Shown: in pieces, positions 1 through 16,409 of the stretch
Layout of the letters: the number at the start of each line of letters is the position of its first letter
Numbering within the stretch: position 1 is the stretch's first letter
NCBI RefSeq assembly: GCF_001039355.2
Contig: NW_019773559.1
Location: 357,980 to 395,148, forward strand
Origin: Lingula anatina
Taxonomy: Eukaryota; Brachiopoda; Lingulata; Lingulida; Lingulidae
DNA length: 37,169 nucleotides
Direction: 5' to 3'
Notes under the pieces: model-generated
Database searches by the model: none
Told to the model about the DNA's origin: nothing
Seen by the model: only the letters and a program-made list of their open reading frames with translations
Translations under genes and position numbers: made by a program

Positions 1-525
1 GTCCCGTAGTACGGCCCCGTTTGAGAGTAAAAAAAATACTTCACGTGCTGACAACTGGCCGATCATTGTGCATTCATTTTGCAACCAAAGCTATGCTTGT
101 GCCTCCTTTCTACGCCCACAGCTACGCCAGTTTCATGGTTGCAAAAAGGACGCCGTCAAGTGTAAAGGGGGTTTTAGTCTTTATCATTATCGTTATTAGT
201 TTTGCGCTATACCTATGAATTGCCCAGTTTTGCACCTTTACATCCACCTGTCCGACTTTCAAGTAGTTTTAAAAAATCAATAAATGAATGATTTGATAAA
301 TTAATAATACATTCCCTGTTTTAATCAGATCCTCGTTTTCCTAATAATGTTTAATTTAGTTAAATTATTCTCTGAATATATATTCTTTCAATATTGTCTT
401 TAATTGTTGCTTTGATACTTTGTTTGTCCACCTAGGACTTACGTCACCAAAAGCACAACTATGTATAGATATTTGTATTATACTACTGTTATGTCAGTAA
501 ATTGTCACCACTTTCGTACAAATAG
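1..525. other. Intron or upstream DNA of the ammonium transporter gene
   Basis: AT-rich sequence before the first recognisable ammonium-transporter exon. I find no Amt-like coding sequence here. The short + frame at 21-218 has no similarity I recognise. The missing N-terminal half of the transporter must lie upstream of the window, and this stretch is probably intron. Confidence 0.5.
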
Positions 526-2722
526 GTTGCCGCCTGTGCAGGCTGTGACGTGTTAATGCCGTGGGGAGCGTGCATTGTTGGCGTTATTGCAGGGATCACT
601 TACTTATTCTGGAGCTGGGCTGTCCAGGCCATGAAAATAGACGATCCCCTGGACGCAGTGGCAGGTACTTATCATTCCACTGTCTATGATATCTATATGT
701 AATAAGTGAAAATTTATGAAAATGCTTTGTTAAAGGTGGTCTTCTTTCCTTAGGATAAGTTCGTGTCATGTGTAATTATACTATCTCGTGCCGAAGGGAT
801 GCTGCTATACTGCTGCACGTTTTAAAAGCAAAATAAAATTTAAATAATTTTAAGTGCATCTATCTCGATTTTGGTTTTGATTCGACCATCTTCTATAAAA
901 ATCATTTTTTTCACACTGAATATCTTTCAAGTGCATGGCGGAGGGGGTCTCTGGGGTCTGATAGCCGTGCCAATTTTTAAAATGAATGATGGCATCATCT
1001 TCGATCCTTCCAATGTGACAGCCTGGAAGGTAAATTGCTTTTCTTTTTTGTAACATACAGAGCAAAGGTATCCGTTTTCATATTTTATACATCACTCTAA
1101 TCACCATACCTATCATGACTTCGAACTATATCTTCATATTTTGATAAAGGCATATAAATCAGTGTCATGACGGCTTTATCTTCGTTTTGTTGCTAAGTGA
1201 CTCACTGACTCACTTTTTTCAGTCGTTAGGAGTCAATATGGTCGGGGCAGTAGCCATTGTCGGATGGACGGCAGTGATCTGCCTTGTCCTCTTCGGGATA
1301 CTGAAGCTGTGTAAAGTGTTGCGGGTAAATGAGGACATTGAAATCAAAGGTATTTTGTTTTTAATGATCCTAGAGCGGTAAAGTTTTCCTCTTGAGTAGT
1401 GCTGGTATAAAGTGACCATTAGGGCGAACCAGAAGCTATGATGCCTTGTCTTACTGGTTCCGTAACTGCGAAAATCTGACACAACTAAGCAGAATAACAG
1501 TTTCATTTCAAAGATTGAATTTTAAAAATGAATTTGTATGGTGATTAAGAAATAGGTTTATTTAGAAATCATTTTGCTTTAATCTACTTTTTTTTGTCTC
1601 CCTCAAAGTATTAAGTTCTAAAATAAAATGTTGTAATTTGTTAATGTATATGTTTTTTTAAATTATTTTCTGTCTCTAGGACTAGATATTCCCAAGCATG
1701 GTGAACCCGCCTATCCATCCGAGGCGTGGGGCGATGGTTGGAACTCAGGGCACTTGACCATGCACGGGCACGTGGCAATGAACAGTGACAGTAAGGCGAT
1801 AAATATGTCAGGTTAATTGCACCCCACTTTTCTAACGTACTAATTTTACTTAATTAACTTTCTCATATATTAAAACATATTGTATGTCAATGAATGATCG
1901 GTAGAGTCATAACATTATTGTGTTTTGTAACTCTTCATAGGCCTAATTTGTGCATTCGTTGTAATATAATCATTCATTTCAACTTCATGTTAAATTACCT
2001 ATACTTTCTTTTATTTTGATAATTTGAACCCCTAAACTGCACACGGCATGTAGTAAAATACTCAATACACAAATCAGACTTTAAAAATTGTTTCTTAAAC
2101 TTAAACTAACCGATATACAATGGAATCTACTTAGGGAATTTGATTAGTTTATATATCTGTCTTTGATTAGCCTAGTAACCATTCTTCATCATAATGTAGT
2201 AAATACACCACAGTATACGATAATTTTGTAGACTACTAGCGACTTCTGTGGTCAGGGAGTAACCACATCCCAATTCTCCACTGCAATTTCTTTTTGTCAC
2301 AAATAGCACACATACATTGAATTCAGTTTCATATTGTTTGGATTTGAAATATCATCCATTTAAACTAAATAGTTTAATCTATACGCGTTAATGCTTGTTA
2401 ATGCTTTGGGAAAAGATCAAAACTCCTAGCTTTTTCAAAATATATTTCCTCCATTTCGGTAAATTTAAAAAATGGGGATTGCTTTCTTTAATTGGTTACA
2501 AATTATAATAAAGACAGTTTATTATAGCGGTGTCTTGGGTATGCTCTTTCAGATCTTGAACCTGTTGTAGTCCCCAAGGGCTATGTGAAGTCGCCAGAAA
2601 GATACCAGTACCATGGCGAAATGAACAATGGTCAGCTGACAAACCGTGCAGTCTTCATTGCCAAACAACCCGGCCAGGAATATGACAACGCGGCGTATAC
2701 TCATGAAAACACGCATTTTTAG
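526..2722 (+). CDS. Ammonium transporter (Amt family), 3' part only
   Basis: Membrane channel for ammonium/ammonia of the Amt branch of the Amt/Mep/Rh family. Five exons join in phase: 526-664, 932-1029, 1223-1349, 1680-1790 and 2553-2722, giving 214 residues and a TAG stop at 2720-2722. The peptide starts with AGCDVLMPWGA in a membrane helix, then IDDPLDAVAVHGGGGLWG. This contains the second of the family's twin pore histidines, with the His codon just after the 664/932 splice. A further helix follows (GVNMVGAVAIVGWTAVICLV), then the conserved cytoplasmic tail GLDIPKHGEPAYP. About 90 residues of variable C-terminal tail follow, longer than in bacterial AmtB. All donors are GT and acceptors AG. 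The N-terminal half, with the first pore His and the Phe gate, is outside the window, so function cannot be judged from these exons alone. Confidence 0.9.
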
Positions 2723-3286
2723 GCAATACGTGAAATAACCTTCGCATGGATTGTGACGCAAAAAATGTAGAAAGAAGGGGCCTTGCATTATTAATGCATT
2801 TGTTTAATAGAAAAATATCAGCAAGATGGTAAATTTGGTCTACCATTCTTTACTTCAGGATTAGGTCAACCCCTTAATTTTAAGGACAAGTTAAACTCAA
2901 GAATAATGTTACCCGATATTAAAGCAAACTAGGAAGTGATAGTTCGACTGTTTCATTTCATTTCATTGTCATCCTGAGGTACAAATAATGAACAATCTCT
3001 AAAATAACTTACGAACTTACGTGGATTTGGGATCAAAGCTTTAGTTGACGAGACGCTAAGAGTGGTTATTTTTTGCACAATTTCAGAGTTAATCTATATT
3101 TGGTTTGATGTAATATGATGAAAGATCATGATTTTACATTGTAGTTTTATTTTCAGATGGCATTTAAGATATTATATTCTTGTTCTCCATATTCCAGATA
3201 AACACTCATTATATCATTAAACATTTTAGACTTATTGATCATTTTTATATAATATTATACGTGAAATGTAACAGTCGTCACAACAA

Positions 3287-3292
3287 AATAAA
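3287..3292 (+). terminator. Possible poly(A) signal of the ammonium transporter gene
   Basis: AATAAA about 565 bases after the transporter stop codon. It is a plausible cleavage signal, but AATAAA is common by chance in DNA this AT-rich. Confidence 0.3.
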
Positions 3293-3854
3293 AAGAGTTA
3301 TACAAAGAATAGTGCGACTTCTTGATATAATGTGAATCAGGCTCGTAGCCAAAGGTTTAAGGTACGAGCCAAGCCGCCTAAAGTTAGGCATGATAAGTAA
3401 GCGTTTCACGAATATCCGTCAATTTCCAGTCTATTTTTATTTCACCGTCCTTTTTCAAAAATGTCCTCACTTCGGCCATATTCCACATTTTCTCTTTCTA
3501 GAACGTGTGTTTGTTAATACAATCATTTTCACCTAATTCATACCGTTTATCTGCTTATTTGTGAAAATTGACAACGATTTCATAAAAAATAAATAATATG
3601 TACTAACATAGATTATATAATTGCTAATGACAATAATCCAAATAGTTTAATCTTCGCCCCGTAATATAGGCCTATACGTGAAAAAAAAAATGAAACAAAA
3701 CAAAATATAAATAAATAAATATTAATTCATTTTAATATAAATGTACTGTTCATTTAACTGCATGTAGTGCTTACGTTTACTGTTCTCAAATGCAGAAGTA
3801 CCTCAGCTAAAAAGCGTAGAAATGCTTATATGCACGCATCTTGTTACATGTCGA

Positions 3855-3940
3855 TCTCCACGTGGTTTTGTTTACGCCGGAAGTGCACTTCTCTTCAGGT
3901 CGGATGTTTTAGACCTTCTTTTCCCTACCCACGTGAGTAT
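3855..3940 (+). promoter_or_regulatory. Likely FKBP3 proximal promoter: two E-boxes and an ETS-type site
   Basis: Within 175 bases upstream of the FKBP3 ATG are two perfect CACGTG E-boxes (3859-3864 and 3930-3935). Between them is CCGGAAGTG (3877-3885), the consensus for ETS/GABP factors. This combination is typical of TATA-less housekeeping promoters. That these sites act here is inference; the motifs themselves are directly visible. Confidence 0.45.
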
Positions 3941-4028
3941 TCTGGTATTAGTTTATGCGCGCACTGATATGTACATGTAACTTCACTTCCACCGGTAGAA
4001 CCCGAGAGCTTGCTGGCACTGCAGCACG

Positions 4029-7000
4029 ATGTCCGAGCCATGCCCACCGTACACGGCCGAGCAGTTGCTTAGCGATGCTGTCACGAAGAAAGATTTGGCA
4101 AGCTTTCTTCAGAACTCGGCAGCAGAAAAGGTACATTTATCATTGGTTGTATGGTGTAAATGTGTTGTCATTTTTAGCGCTGTGATCTCACATGTAGCCT
4201 TAATTGGTCAATCCTTCTGGATGATCGACATCGTTCTCTAGCAATATCATATGCCATTTGCTGTACATGTATAAGTAATGTATGCAGTTGTAATGAATTA
4301 TATGTCAGAGAACGATATTTTATAGAAACCTAAGTTCTTGTAAGAGGGCAAGAATGTGATTATTATCGGACCACAGTTTACCCTTACCGGTAAATGGTAC
4401 CGGTAATGGTAATTACTTTCTGTGTTTCACTTGAAGAATATCACATAACTGAGTGTATGCGTAAATGATCGACAGCGTAAATGAGTATTCCTTTCATGTT
4501 CTAGTTTGGTTACAGAATGTGACACAGGTAGTGCGATGCAATCAATCAACACACTCTTTATGTGTTGGCCAAATGCAGTAGTTCACTGCGTACACTGTAG
4601 AAGGAGTGAAATAATGACATTAATTTTGCTTGTAAAAAATGAAAATTTTATCCCAGCATGGAGTAAATCATATACAATGTATCAAACTAGACTGCTGGCC
4701 ACAATCTGATATTGCACCACCGTTATTGATATTTAAGACTTTCTAGAGAAACCCCTGGGTCAGGGTGCAGGAAACTGGATGTGTTGCCAGCATCCCATGC
4801 TTTTTCCATCGTATTATTTTTAAGATCAAACAATTGACCTTCAACATACAGTTGACTTCATATTACCAATGCATGTAATGTACCTCTTTATAATGCAGAC
4901 TAGCACATGCTATGTTTTTTATGCTTCTTTTTTTAGTTTTTGGCAGCCAGAAAGCTCTTGGGAAACTTAAAGAATGTCTGCAAGGTTCACACCAAGGAGC
5001 AATTTATTGAACATTACAACACCATGTTTCAAAGAAAGGTATTACACATGTGCACAGACATCAATTTTCACTTTTGACATGTTCACTCCTGTAATATTTC
5101 TCAGTATATCTAGAAAAGTAATTACTATGTTCATTAACTACAAATTTAAGATTCAACTGAGATAAATATTTCTTAATGTATGTGGTGTAAAAATATTTTG
5201 AATTCTTCCTTTACTTTTGAAAATTTATTGCTGCATTGCAGGCCTTCAAAAATACAAAATATGAAGAGCCTGTAAAACAAGCATCTGTTCAAAGGCCCTC
5301 ATCATCAGCATCCACCAAAGAAAACAATTACAGTATTAATAGTGCAACAACAGTAAACAAAACAAGGAAGACTGGAACTGATGCTAATGCCAATGAAATC
5401 AATGGTGGATATCTTGTCTTGCAGGTGAGACTAGGCTATGATGTCAGTTTTTTTGGAAGACCAGCATGAAATGTGCCTTATATACTGATTAATGTACAAA
5501 TGTTTTGTAATCTCTTACCCCATTCACACTACAGTTGCAAAAATGCGCATTTCTATAATCCGAATTTCTCGTGAGGAATGCGATTCGGTATTGCGTTCAC
5601 ACACGCTAAGCCAAACCGAATTACACGTTGAAAATTTCAGGTTTAACTTCCTGTTTTGAACACTCGCGCATGCGCCGCACAGGAAATCTTAAAATACCAA
5701 CAAAAATTTGTGACGACAAATGCAACTCTAAAGACATTCCAGCATTCTTGAGAAGTATAAGACGGCAAAATAAGTTTGTTTCCTCATGTTGTAGAAAGTG
5801 GTGACCTCCAAATACGTTTGGTGCAATCGCTAAAGTAATAAACAAGCGTTCATAGATACCCGCACTTATCTGCACACATGCGCAGTAAGATCTGTACAGG
5901 TGTCGATTCTGGTAAGTTATCCTGATCGCGCTTAGAAATCCACCACGCTTAATTGCAGGATTTTGAAAATGTGCATTACAAAAATCCTCTTGCGTTCACA
6001 CTACTGCATTTATTCGAATTGTGACCTAATTCGCAATTTATCCGGATAACTGAGCGTAGTGTGAACGGGGTATCTGTGTGCATGCATACACATTTCTTCA
6101 TATTCTTTCAATTTAGAAATTGAATTTAACATCATAACCTTCATCTTGATGTTTATTGTTTAGTCATTCATTAGCTCTGTATTTTCTGAGGTTGACTATT
6201 TTGATTTAAAAATCGAGCCAAATTGGCAAGTGCATTGTGAGGATTGTTTTGTAATATCACATGTTGATTCTTTTTCTTGTGTTTTCAGAAAATAAATAAC
6301 TATGAACTACGAGATGGAGAGATGTACAGAAAAACTGTCCTAGAGAAAGGCAATGGACACGATTTCCCAATGGTAGGGGATGTGGTGGTATGCCACTATG
6401 TCAGCAAGCTTCAAGATGGAACAATTTTTGACTCAAGACTCAGAAAAAGTAAGATTGTGTCTGTATGCCTTTCATTTTGGCAACCCCTTCTGTTGCCTCA
6501 TTGCTCTGTTTCAGATAGAAGTTAAAATTTGATTTTTTTTAAATAAGCAACTTTAACTGTGACTAGATATGAAGTAGGACACAGATTCCTGTTATTATTC
6601 AGGGTCTGGTTTGACACACACTTACCAAAATGAAAAGTTGTACAATACAGCTTTATATGTATCACGGTGCTTTCTTTTTGTGATCACTTGCAGCCAAAAA
6701 AGGAAAGAAGTGCCACCCATTTAAGTTTAAGATTGGAGAGAATAAAGTGATTAGGGCTGTAAGTATATTTGTTATGTATTTGTTTCAGATATATTTTCAT
6801 GCATCACATTTCATTTTAAGATCTTACAAATAAAAAACCATCCCAAACATAAGATAATGGATTTTTCCTGATCTCTTCCCAAAAATTTTTAGACACATAA
6901 CTCCTGATTTTCAGTGGGAGGAGGCAGTATTAGATATGAGCATTGGTGAGAAGGCAGAACTCCTGATAAACCCTGACTGGGGATATGGAAAGAAGGGAGC

Positions 7001-7392
7001 ATTTGAAGGAAAGTATCCTTTTAAAGTGTATTTTTATACACATTAATTTTTGTGAAAAAGCTTCTGTTTCATTAAACATTGTGTCAGAGTACTTATGGTG
7101 TCTCCCACATACCTAGCATATTCTTTCCTTCTCCAAGAAAAATTATGTGTGCCTTACCATTATTAATTATTGTCGTTTTTAATTTCTCATGCTTATGTTC
7201 TTAATTTATTTGTAAATTAAACTGATGTGATCAATCGTGAGATTATAGGATAGTTGAACTTAGATTTCAAAACATGCAATCCAACTAAACAAAGAAAAGA
7301 AACATTGTATGTTTTCCTTATCTACAATTCCCAGGGTTCCACCGGATGCAGTGTTGGTGTGTGAGCTGGAATTGTCAGGAATTGACAGATAG
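4029..7392 (+). CDS. FKBP3: Peptidyl-prolyl isomerase FKBP3 (FKBP25-like), complete
   Basis: Nuclear FK506-binding prolyl isomerase. In vertebrates it binds nucleic acids and chromatin factors. Seven exons join in phase: 4029-4130, 4937-5038, 5242-5424, 6289-6448, 6694-6758, 6915-7012 and 7335-7392, encoding 255 residues. Residues 1-68 form the FKBP25-specific helical N-terminal domain (YTAEQLLSD, then KLLGNLKNV). Exon 3 encodes a Ser/Thr/Asn-rich linker. Residues about 130-255 are the FKBP catalytic domain, with KLQDGTIFDS, KVIRAWEEAVLDMSIGEKAEL, WGYGKKG and a final ELELSGID. The N-terminal domain plus the Lys-rich insert KKGKKCHP identify FKBP3 rather than FKBP12. It is about 30 residues longer than the human protein (224), mainly in the linker. 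Intron 3 contains a MITE. It converges with MYG1. Confidence 0.95.
5518..6070. mobile_element. Non-autonomous DNA transposon (MITE) in FKBP3 intron 3
   Basis: A 553-bp element with inverted ends. The left end is CCCCATTCACACTAC; the right end read in reverse complement is CCCCGTTCACACTAC, one mismatch in 15. It is flanked by TA on both sides (5516-5517 and 6071-6072), as in Tc1/mariner-type insertions. The subterminal motif gcgttcacac occurs again at both ends (near 5593 and 5993). It has no coding capacity and is more GC-rich than the surrounding intron. The superfamily assignment is tentative. Confidence 0.75.
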
Positions 7393-8206
7393 AGTGATTG
7401 TGTATATTCCATCTAATTCTGGGGATAAATGCTTACATATCAGATATAAATTATCCAAATTTTGAATACAGCTTATGTTGCTAGCCATGACGATATTTTA
7501 CAATCCCCATGGACAGCAAGAATTTTTTCTCTTATGCAATTCATGTGATAGTAACCAAACCAATGAACCAATTGTATTTCAGCGTATATGCTTTTTTAGA
7601 ATTTTTTTTGATATACCATAGAAAATGTGTTTGTTTGTCTTTTTTTCAGGGTTGAGTTTTGAAAAACTGTGATATAAAAAAAGCAATTTCCATTGTTCAA
7701 GTATTAAACCCAAACGACATATTAATATATTCAAAATGGAATTCCATATATATATCCTGTACGTATAACATTGTTAAGTTGTTGTTACAAGTTATGAGCC
7801 AGTTAATTGCAATAAAGAAGTCTTTGCTTTACATTTTTTACTTTATACTTTATAGGAATTAAACAATATGATGAGGTAACGTAATTGGCATTCCAAATTC
7901 TGCATTTCCCTGAGCTTGGACAGCTTTTAGGTCTGAAAACAGAAAGATAAATTGAAAAATAACTATATTCATAGTATGTAGTTGGCTGAAAAGTAGCTAC
8001 TAACCACAGAAAGATTGGAGGTATCCACCTTTGTGTTTGGTAAAAATCTACAAAGTTTTGGCTAATTCCTACCAACACGGATGTCAGATTCAGTTCAGTC
8101 TTCTGGTGAGGTGTTGAGATCAATATCAAACTCCTACTGCTGTGTGTTCCCAGGTTTATAGCATGGCATGGCCTCATATTTCTAAATTGTCAAAAATGTT
8201 TGAGGA
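7393..8206. other. Convergent 3' region between FKBP3 and MYG1
   Basis: Non-coding AT-rich DNA between the two stop codons, which face each other. It holds both 3' UTRs. I found a + strand AATAAA for FKBP3 but no clear AATAAA for MYG1 on the - strand. The 124-residue - frame at 7803-8177 resembles no family I know and is probably chance. Confidence 0.6.
7811..7816 (+). terminator. Probable poly(A) signal of FKBP3
   Basis: AATAAA 419 bases after the FKBP3 stop, followed by a T-rich stretch (tcttTgctttacattttt) of the kind expected downstream of a cleavage site. Confidence 0.45.
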
Positions 8207-9940
8207 TTAAGCAGTTGCTTCTTTGAGAGTCCTCTGTGCCATCTTCAATGCGCCCTCGTATGTTTTATTTCCTCCTATAAAGCCACCTGCATGGACAAAT
8301 ATGCAGTCTGGAATGCCACTCAGTTTTGACAGTTCATCATCTCGCACACCTCTCCAAGCCTCCAATAAGGACAATCTGAAAATCAAACGGCAGGGAGCTG
8401 AAATTTATTTTCACAATTTTGGCAGTTACTGTCATACAATCAGTGATTAATGCATTTATAATTAAGGCCCAATTTCAATATTGCCCTTATGCAAATATCC
8501 CTTGAATACAGCCAATGCATAAAAACGAGTAGATTTCATGTTTTAGAATACTTCGATATCCACAATTTTATTTATCTTTTGGAAAATGCATAACCATGAC
8601 CATAAAAAACTTGTTTGACTTATATTGGACTACTGTTAATTTCAACATTAAATATACATGCAAATTTGCATTTAATATGTATACTCTATTTACCTATTTT
8701 CAAATGATCCCAGCCTGACAGACACACATTGCACCCTCCAGTGGTTGTTCTGGTCCTGGTAGAGCACAAATTTAATCAGAGGCTGTATATTCTGCTCTTG
8801 TTCCAGTGTAAATAAGTGGTCCTTCCATGGGCAGCCACCCTCTTCCAGCACCAATATCTCCCCACTGTCATCAACCTTGAACATGGGGATAGCACCAATA
8901 CTTTTATGATCTTTATAGGATTTTGGATGGGTTACCTTTTTCAAAATAATATACTAAAACCTTTTTGTCACAATGATAACTAAACTGGAAAAGAAGAGTT
9001 TTGTATCTTCTTTTTCTCTTTCACATCTAAATTGTGTAATTATTATACATGAAACCATGCAACTAGATGATACATTAGAGCTATGGCACAGAAGTTCAAT
9101 TTTAATTTTAAAACAATTCATTAGTTAAATAAGTTTTCCTTGAATCTTTAGTATAAAGAAAATTGAATGTTATGGCACAAAATAATGTCTGCCTCACCTT
9201 GAAGCGACCTGCCAGTGCTTTTTCCACAAGGGTTCTTGCTGGCAGCCATGAATCAGTGTAATAGGAGACCCTGTCCAAGAACTCTGCTCCAACCATTTCC
9301 ATAGCTTTATGAAACCTAGTCTTAAATATAAAGAGCAAAATTATGCATAAACAACTCCAGTTTTGCAGTTAGAGAGGAAACTGGTGCTTAAGTTAAAGAC
9401 TGCACCTTGTCCAAATCTGTTTTTTATCTAAACACAACAAATTTTCAAAACATTGCTCATCTATTAAAAGATTAATTATATTTATAACAAAGTTTTAAAA
9501 AAACTAAGGTTGAATGATACGGTTTGTCTTAACACTGATATAAAATATGTCATGAGACAAAAATGATACACCTTTCTCCTAACACTTACATCGGTATCCA
9601 CATTGCCCTGATTCCATGCTGGGTTTAAATAGCTCACTCTACTGCTGAGTGTAGTGCTTATGTGATACCTGAAAAAGGCAAATTTCATGAATTATAATGT
9701 GCTCCATACTAAAAAGCAGGCGTAACCTCAAATGAAGACATTCTAAGTTGCATGAGATATAATTGCTGAAATCTCTTATTGGTGGCAGTGACCGTTGATT
9801 ATAGTCAAGGGTCCCTGCCCATTATAACTCAGCATTTTAACATTTTTTTAACTTTCATTATTTTTTCAACTATTTTCATCCAATAAAGAGAAAAAAAAGA
9901 AAGCCATACAAATAATGACCTTTAAACTGACACCCACGCG

Positions 9941-9985
<45 letters not shown>

Positions 9986-11294
9986 TTTTCTGATATGTAA
10001 AACATCATGAACTCTTAATTTCAATGTGCCCTGAATATGTGGAGCTACTCTTATGCAACACAATTGTACCTTGGCACGCCATCAGTCTGTGAGATTCCAT
10101 TGTCTATAGCATCAATTTCTTCCACAAAATTTTCATAAACTTTGTCAAAAATGCTGCTTGTGATTGGGTCTTCTTGGCTTTTCTTAAGCAGCTGTGCAAT
10201 AATAGACTTTCCAAAATGGAAGTAAACCAATCCCGCACTACTAAGTTTGGTCTGCCATTGTTTATCTGGACACAGTGAGCTCATGGTCTCTTTGAATGTT
10301 CTGAAATAACAAAGAAAAATAGAGAGAATGTCAACTCCATATCAATCTTAGCAAGTGACTTCAAGTTAACAATTGAAATAAAACTTTATTCTATGCAGTG
10401 TTTTCTCTTTCAACATACATACCAGTTCATACAAACCTTAGGTATATATAAGCAGAGCTTGACATACCTATTGGTATCATTTGCCCAGCACAGGTGATTC
10501 CAGTGGTCAGGCAGAAACACAATTTTGTAGTATAAAGTCATACTTGCCCACGAAAACAAGTGAGTTGGTTATGGATCTCTTGCTCTATGTAAATTAGATT
10601 TCAGAGAACTTTCCATCCTATTTGAAAAATTTTATTCTGACTCTTTCTGATCAGTGTTCAAGAAATTATTTCATACCTTTGGTGATGGTCATATCTATGA
10701 GATGCTGCATCAAACACCCCTCCTACATCAACCACAACATCACATGTACTTAATATTGCAGGGTCCCTTGTTCTGAAATTATGATTTGGCAAGTTACAAA
10801 TACTCTCTCCTGATGCATGTCATGAAAGATGCTTTAACAGTGTTCACCTAAACAGAGAAATTACCTCAAAGACAAAATATGCTGAAAATTTTATAAAAGA
10901 GGGAAGTATACATAACAGTCTAATAAGTACAATACCTTAAAATGCATAAATTCATCAGTCATTGTGTTATTAATACTCATCAAAGCTATGATATATTTGT
11001 GTAGCTGTTTTAAATGAATCAGTTCCAAACAATTTTCGTGATGTAAAAGTATCTTTCGAGACATGAAATAAAGTCGACACAGTTTAATAATACTGGATAG
11101 CATATGCTGAATATGCCATCCAGTATACATAAATAATTTCTGTTTCTTTACCGGACAATCTTAGCATCTTGGTACTCTGGCAGTTGCTTGACCAGAAAGC
11201 AGGCCAAAACTTCATCACAGTGGAAGGTTCCATTATGTGTGCCTATCAGTTTCTCTCCACAAGGCTTTTTGGTTACAGGTGAGTCACCAGACAT
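8207..11294 (-). CDS. MYG1: MYG1 exonuclease, complete
   Basis: 3'-5' RNA exonuclease of the DHH-like superfamily. In animals it acts in nucleus and mitochondria on precursor RNAs. Seven exons on the - strand join in phase: 11294-11152, 10772-10677, 10300-10070, 9668-9590, 9320-9198, 8875-8694 and 8375-8207, giving 340 residues. Metal-site motifs are visible: [11 protein letters not shown] (residues 18-28), [10 protein letters not shown] (60-69) and YDHHQR with the DHH triad at 76-78. Later conserved blocks are [55 protein letters not shown]-like [10 protein letters not shown] and [14 protein letters not shown]. The chosen Met is the first in its open frame. That frame stays open for about 110 bases upstream without an ATG, so a 5' exon adding a mitochondrial presequence, as in human MYG1 (376 residues), is possible. 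Confidence 0.95.
9944..9982. repeat. (CA)n microsatellite in MYG1 intron 3
   Basis: An almost uninterrupted CA dinucleotide run inside the MYG1 intron between the exons ending at 10070 and starting at 9668. Probably length-polymorphic. Confidence 0.95.
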
Positions 11295-11724
11295 GTTCCT
11301 CTTGTAGCTTGATATGATGTAAGCTGGAGACCCCAATACAGTTGGATAGGGAGAGGTCCTATTATTCAGTTCTGACTGGAAATTTGATAATGTAACATGG
11401 CTATTTCATCAGAGATGTACTTTGTAATATAGTAAGTTATATGTTGACCAAGAAGTTAATCACAACAACAAAATCCACAAACTTTAGTCGTTACTAATGT
11501 TAAATGAAGTGTGATCAGTTCTTTGATCATTCTTGAAAGAAACCCATGTGACATCTATAATCCTGCAGTGAGTATGTGCTACTGCTAGTCAGAAAAAAAA
11601 ATAATGATCGAGCATACTTGTCTGTCAATAACTCTCTTGAAGTAAACTGGCACAAAGAATTTTTATGGAAGGTGTTAGCTGAAAAAGGCCATACAACTTA
11701 CAAGTAATGACCGCCTTTAAACTG

Positions 11725-11762
<38 letters not shown>

Positions 11763-12160
11763 CTGATATATATAATGCATGGGCCTACAGTTGCTTAATA
11801 CAATGTCGATCTAGGTACCTTAACGGGTTGAAACGATCGTCCGAAAGCGACAGTGCCCAAGAATCTTAAATACCGCATGGACAACAGCAACCGGCAAGTT
11901 GTAATTAACTGGGTCTTTATCATAAACCATTACAGTATCTTATGTATTTCCGGCCAATTAAAAAAAGATAAATTTTTATTTAAATCATAATTATTTACAA
12001 AAGCATAATATTTTATATAATATAATGTTTTTTCTTCAGTTTTGAACTTATTTTTTACAAAACGGAGGGGTTACTAATTCATTTGAGAACAGTTAAAAGT
12101 AGCTGGATTGGGCCGATGATGGACACCTTTAGAGTGGCCTTGACCCAATAAGAGTCAAGC
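11295..12160. promoter_or_regulatory. Shared divergent upstream region of MYG1 and JMJD7
   Basis: The two start codons point away from each other across 866 bp, so this interval must carry both promoters and 5' UTRs. It contains a CA microsatellite near 11728-11760. A short GC-richer stretch around 11815-11895 includes 'acgatcgtccgaaagcgacag', and 11949-11958 holds TTTCCGGCCA, an ETS-like core on the - strand. A bidirectional promoter is inferred from geometry only. Confidence 0.4.
11727..11760. repeat. (AC)n microsatellite
   Basis: Pure AC repeat between MYG1 and JMJD7. The flanking words 'aatgacc..ttaaactg' also precede the CA run at 9944-9982 ('aatgacctttaaactgacac'), so the two microsatellites may derive from copies of one repeat. 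Confidence 0.9.
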
Positions 12161-15800
<3,640 letters not shown>

Positions 15801-15976
15801 AATACTCTTCTAAGAAGTATTTTTAAAGGGGTGGTGCAATGGTTTTTAGAAAAGAACTATGTCAGTTACCAGTAACTTTTTTTTTTTGCATGATTTTTAA
15901 AAATGTAACATGTTTCATCATGTTTTTTATGATATTTCAGTAACACAGCGGGGAGTAAAGATGTGGTTACTGGTGC

Positions 15977-15981
15977 GGGGG

Positions 15982-16021
<40 letters not shown>

Positions 16022-16022
16022 T
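15977..16022. repeat. (TTTA)n microsatellite
   Basis: About eleven TTTA units in the JMJD7 3' UTR. Confidence 0.95.
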
Positions 16023-16409
16023 ATATTAAGCTATTTATTGAGGGTAGAAACATGGTAGGCGTAAGTCTAAAATTTATCTTCCCGATGGAGTATCAGTGCA
16101 CTAACATGTAGTAAGAGTTGAGCCCCTTCTGTCACCATTGGTGTTGACCAACTGAATGGAGACTAAATGTCTCTTCAGTGTACAATTATATAAAGTAGAC
16201 CCCAACACCCAACACCAACAGGTTACATGTACTATAAATTAATGGGCCTGAGTCAGAACCCGCAAAGTACTGCCCTTTTTACAGGCAGGTCCTTATGTTA
16301 GTGTACTGGAAATATTGAGAGTCAGAGATGAATACAAAGGAAACACTTGGCTGTCAACATTTCCCCACTTAGCCTGGCTTTTTACTTTGTTGCGATGTTA
16401 TTTTTAACT

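Larger units (their letters stand above)
2723..4028. other. Intergenic region, transporter 3' UTR to FKBP3 5' UTR
   Basis: AT-rich with no credible coding sequence. It holds the probable 3' UTR of the ammonium transporter and the upstream region of FKBP3. Near 3339-3360 a sequence resembling one end of the CAGGG-type elements found elsewhere in the window (cag.ctcgtagcc) occurs without a matching partner. Confidence 0.6.

Noticed and set aside
3339-3410. Possible further CAGGG-type transposon end (caggctcgtagcc)
   Set aside because: No matching inverted end or target duplication found within the intergenic region.
7803-8177. 124-codon - strand open frame between FKBP3 and MYG1
   Set aside because: No family resemblance and no splice connection to MYG1, whose last exon already ends in a stop with the conserved C-terminus. 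Likely chance.
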